Source: DASQPR01 sp963836785 (GTDB lineage Bacteria > Actinomycetota > Actinomycetes > Mycobacteriales > Micromonosporaceae). From it: a stretch of DNA of 64,000 nt. Under the pieces are notes generated by a model. It searched no databases, was not told the origin of the DNA, and saw only the letters and a list, made by a program, of their open reading frames with translations. Where the stretch lies: NCBI GenBank assembly GCA_963836785.1, contig CAWIKW010000011.1, forward strand, positions 1 through 64,000. Reading direction: 5' to 3'. Shown piece by piece: positions 62,500-64,000 of the stretch. Position 1 is the first letter of the stretch; each line of letters opens with the position of its first letter. Position numbers and translations under genes: made by a program.

Positions 62500-63145
62500 T
62501 TTGAAAGACTCTGCGCTGGCGAATCCGCCGAACCGGCCCGGCCGGACTCGCGACACGACCATCGACGACCGGATCCTGACCGCGGCCAAGGACCACCTGT
62601 CGCGCTATGGCTTTGAGGGCATGTCACTCGCCGCGGTGGCTCACGACGCCGGTACGACGCGCCAGGCGCTCTACCGGCGGTGGCCGACGAAGGCCGACCT
62701 TGCGGCCGCGGTCGTTGCCACGATCGAGGATCCGGCCGAACGCGCCGCGACCCACCTTGATCCGTTTGCGGCCCTGGTGGCCGAGCTCGCGGATTTCGCT
62801 CGCGGCGTGAGCATGCCGGGCCGGCTGTCGCTCGTCGGCGCCATGATGCAGGACACCGCCGACCCGGGTGTGGTGGCGCGATACCGCGCGCGGGTGATCG
62901 CGCCGCGGCGGCAACGGATCGCCGCGATCCTGCGCGAGGCGCAGCGGCTGCACCTCATCGATCCGGACGCGGACCTGACCGTGGCGGTGACGTTGTGCAC
63001 CGGAAGTTGGTATGCGCGTGCCCTGGCCGGTGATCGTCCACCGCCGGACTGGCCGGCTCGGACGGCGTCCCTCGTCTGGCGGGCGGTCGGCGGTGAGCCA
63101 CCGACCCGAGTCACGGAGCCGAAACGTGTGGGCCGTCGACGATAG
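62495..63145 (+). CDS. TetR-family regulator
   Basis: About 216 residues. N-terminal HTH (DDRILTAAKDHLSRYGFEGMSLAAVAHDAGTTRQALYRRWPTKADLAAAVV) and a TetR_C-type ligand domain. GTG 62495 fits a leaderless transcript from the TACAAT box; an in-frame TTG at 62477 is less likely. It probably represses itself and the divergent ABM-haemoglobin gene. Confidence 0.9.
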   Translation: MHLKDSALANPPNRPGRTRDTTIDDRILTAAKDHLSRYGFEGMSLAAVAHDAGTTRQALYRRWPTKADLAAAVVATIEDPAERAATHLDPFAALVAELADFARGVSMPGRLSLVGAMMQDTADPGVVARYRARVIAPRRQRIAAILREAQRLHLIDPDADLTVAVTLCTGSWYARALAGDRPPPDWPARTASLVWRAVGGEPPTRVTEPKRVGRRR

Positions 63146-63155
63146 CATGTTGAAC

Positions 63156-63587
63156 ATGAGCAATTCGTTAGCGCCGAGTCAGCTCAATCTCGTGGTAAGC
63201 GATCTGTCCCGGAGCATCGAGTTCTACCGGCTGCTCGGCTGGCCGGTCGGCGAGCCCACCGGCCCGCACGTGGCGATCGACTTCGGTGAGGGCCTCACCG
63301 TCGCGCTCGATCAATACGACTTCGCTCGGCAGTGGAACAGCGGCACGCCGACGCTGACTGGCGGCGGTGCGGTGCTGTCGGTAACGGTCACGGGGCGGAC
63401 CGACGTCGATGCGCTCGTCGATCGGATGGCCGGCGCTGGCCATGTCGTACGCCAGGTGCCGTATGACGCGTTCTGGGGGTCGCGCTTCGCCGTGATCGCC
63501 GATCCGGACGGCTACCAGATCGGCATCATGAGCCCGGGCGTGGCCGAGCACCGATTCTGGCCGCCGACCGATGCACCGACCGCGTGA
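63156..63587 (+). CDS. VOC-family (glyoxalase/bleomycin-resistance fold) protein
   Basis: About 143 residues. NLVVSDLSRSIEFYRLLGWPVG opens a VOC repeat, and FAVIADPDGYQIGIMSP closes it. Function (dioxygenase, resistance or isomerase) unknown. ATG 63156 is eight bases after a TAGCAT -10-like element, so it may also be leaderless; ATG 63147 is an alternative. It begins ten bases after the TetR stop. Confidence 0.85.
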   Translation: MSNSLAPSQLNLVVSDLSRSIEFYRLLGWPVGEPTGPHVAIDFGEGLTVALDQYDFARQWNSGTPTLTGGGAVLSVTVTGRTDVDALVDRMAGAGHVVRQVPYDAFWGSRFAVIADPDGYQIGIMSPGVAEHRFWPPTDAPTA

Positions 63588-63611
63588 CCGTCGGTCCCAT
63601 CGGCGGCTGAC

Positions 63612-64000
63612 GTGACTGACGCGTCGGCGGCGCAACGGTTCGTCGCCGACCGCTATGGCGCCTGCGCCGGCCGCGTGACGCTCCTCGGCGCGGGCGAATG
63701 GTCGCGGGCCTACGCGTTTGCGTTGGACGGCCGACCCGCGGTGATTCGATTCGGCGCGCATGGCGAGGATTTCGCGAAGGACGCGACCATGGCGGCCGCC
63801 TCGTCGGCGGCGTTGCCGATTCCGGAGTTCATCGACATGGGCCCGGCACCGGGCGGCTATTTCGCCGTCTCCGTACGGGCGAATGGGGTTGCTCTCGAAG
63901 ACCTTGACGAGCCCGCAATGCGCGCCGCGCTGCCGCCCTTGTTCGCCGCCCTCGACGCCATGCGCGACCTCACGCCACCGACGAATGGCGGCTACGGTCT
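63612..64000 (+). CDS. Aminoglycoside-phosphotransferase-like kinase, 5' part
   Basis: The first 129 residues before the window ends. GTG 63612. LLGAGEWSRAYAFALDGRPAVIRFG is the nucleotide-binding N-lobe with its Lys-equivalent position replaced by Arg (VIRFG), followed by PIPEFIDMG and YFAVSVRANG. APH-family proteins phosphorylate antibiotics or small alcohols; the catalytic loop lies beyond the window. Confidence 0.8.
   Translation, partial: MTDASAAQRFVADRYGACAGRVTLLGAGEWSRAYAFALDGRPAVIRFGAHGEDFAKDATMAAASSAALPIPEFIDMGPAPGGYFAVSVRANGVALEDLDEPAMRAALPPLFAALDAMRDLTPPTNGGYG

Overview
The window is 64 kb of high-GC chromosomal DNA from an actinobacterium (Actinomycetota). GC-rich codon use, many GTG starts, several apparently leaderless genes, a SigC-like ECF factor, an ECF41/SigJ-type factor with a C-terminal SnoaL-like domain, a SigE-family factor, a TIGR03083 (maleylpyruvate-isomerase-like) protein, DUF5709 and a stand-alone LigD polymerase all fit that phylum. 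I cannot name a genus.

Layout. 1-5.1 kb: tail of a Lys/Ala-rich protein, 42-bp repeats, a GNAT enzyme, an acyl-CoA ligase and a translationally coupled marR-DHA2 efflux pair. 5.3-6.9 kb: a tRNA-Thr(CGT) gene followed by a 1.5-kb AT-richer island bounded by a 47-bp direct repeat of the tRNA 3' half. It carries a truncated tyrosine integrase and a foreign HAD phosphatase. 7.3-16.6 kb: a secreted collagen-like protein, a FAD oxidoreductase, an XRE-cupin regulator divergent from a methyltransferase, a cysteine-synthase-like enzyme, OsmC, a SET-domain protein, an FKBP lipoprotein and an MFS transporter. 16.65-19.2 kb: an array of TGACGTCA-like palindromes ahead of an mraY gene that lies outside any division/cell-wall cluster, then signal peptidase I. 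19.2-28.9 kb: housekeeping and small enzymes (NUDIX, ECF sigma with a damaged anti-sigma gene, folC-dedA, hydrolases, methyltransferases).

29.3-40 kb is a carbohydrate locus: a LacI regulator, a fossil of a sugar-binding lipoprotein gene, a GH39 glycosidase, a five-gene Opp/Dpp-type ABC importer and a secreted glycoamylase-like protein. 40-44 kb holds a SigE-type sigma factor with a membrane-tethered HAF-repeat partner, and a receiver protein divergent from a degenerate histidine-kinase-like protein. 44.1-48.1 kb is a xylose module: xylA-xylB divergent from a ROK repressor. GH39 (beta-xylosidase family) plus XylA/XylB suggests uptake and breakdown of xylo-oligosaccharides.

48-64 kb: regulators, an ECF41 sigma factor divergent from a LUD protein, a GH25 muramidase, a roughly 13-helix membrane protein fused to a patatin-like lipase domain, an M15/peptidoglycan-binding protein preceded by a small acidic protein missed by simple ORF length cut-offs, LigD polymerase, S-adenosylhomocysteinase, an ABM-truncated-haemoglobin chimera divergent from a TetR regulator, a VOC protein, and the start of an aminoglycoside-phosphotransferase-like gene.

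Four otherwise well-conserved genes (lacI, the glycoamylase-like gene, xylB, the GH25 gene) are each broken by single-base insertions, five events in all. This is either assembly error or real decay, and it affects how the carbohydrate locus should be read.
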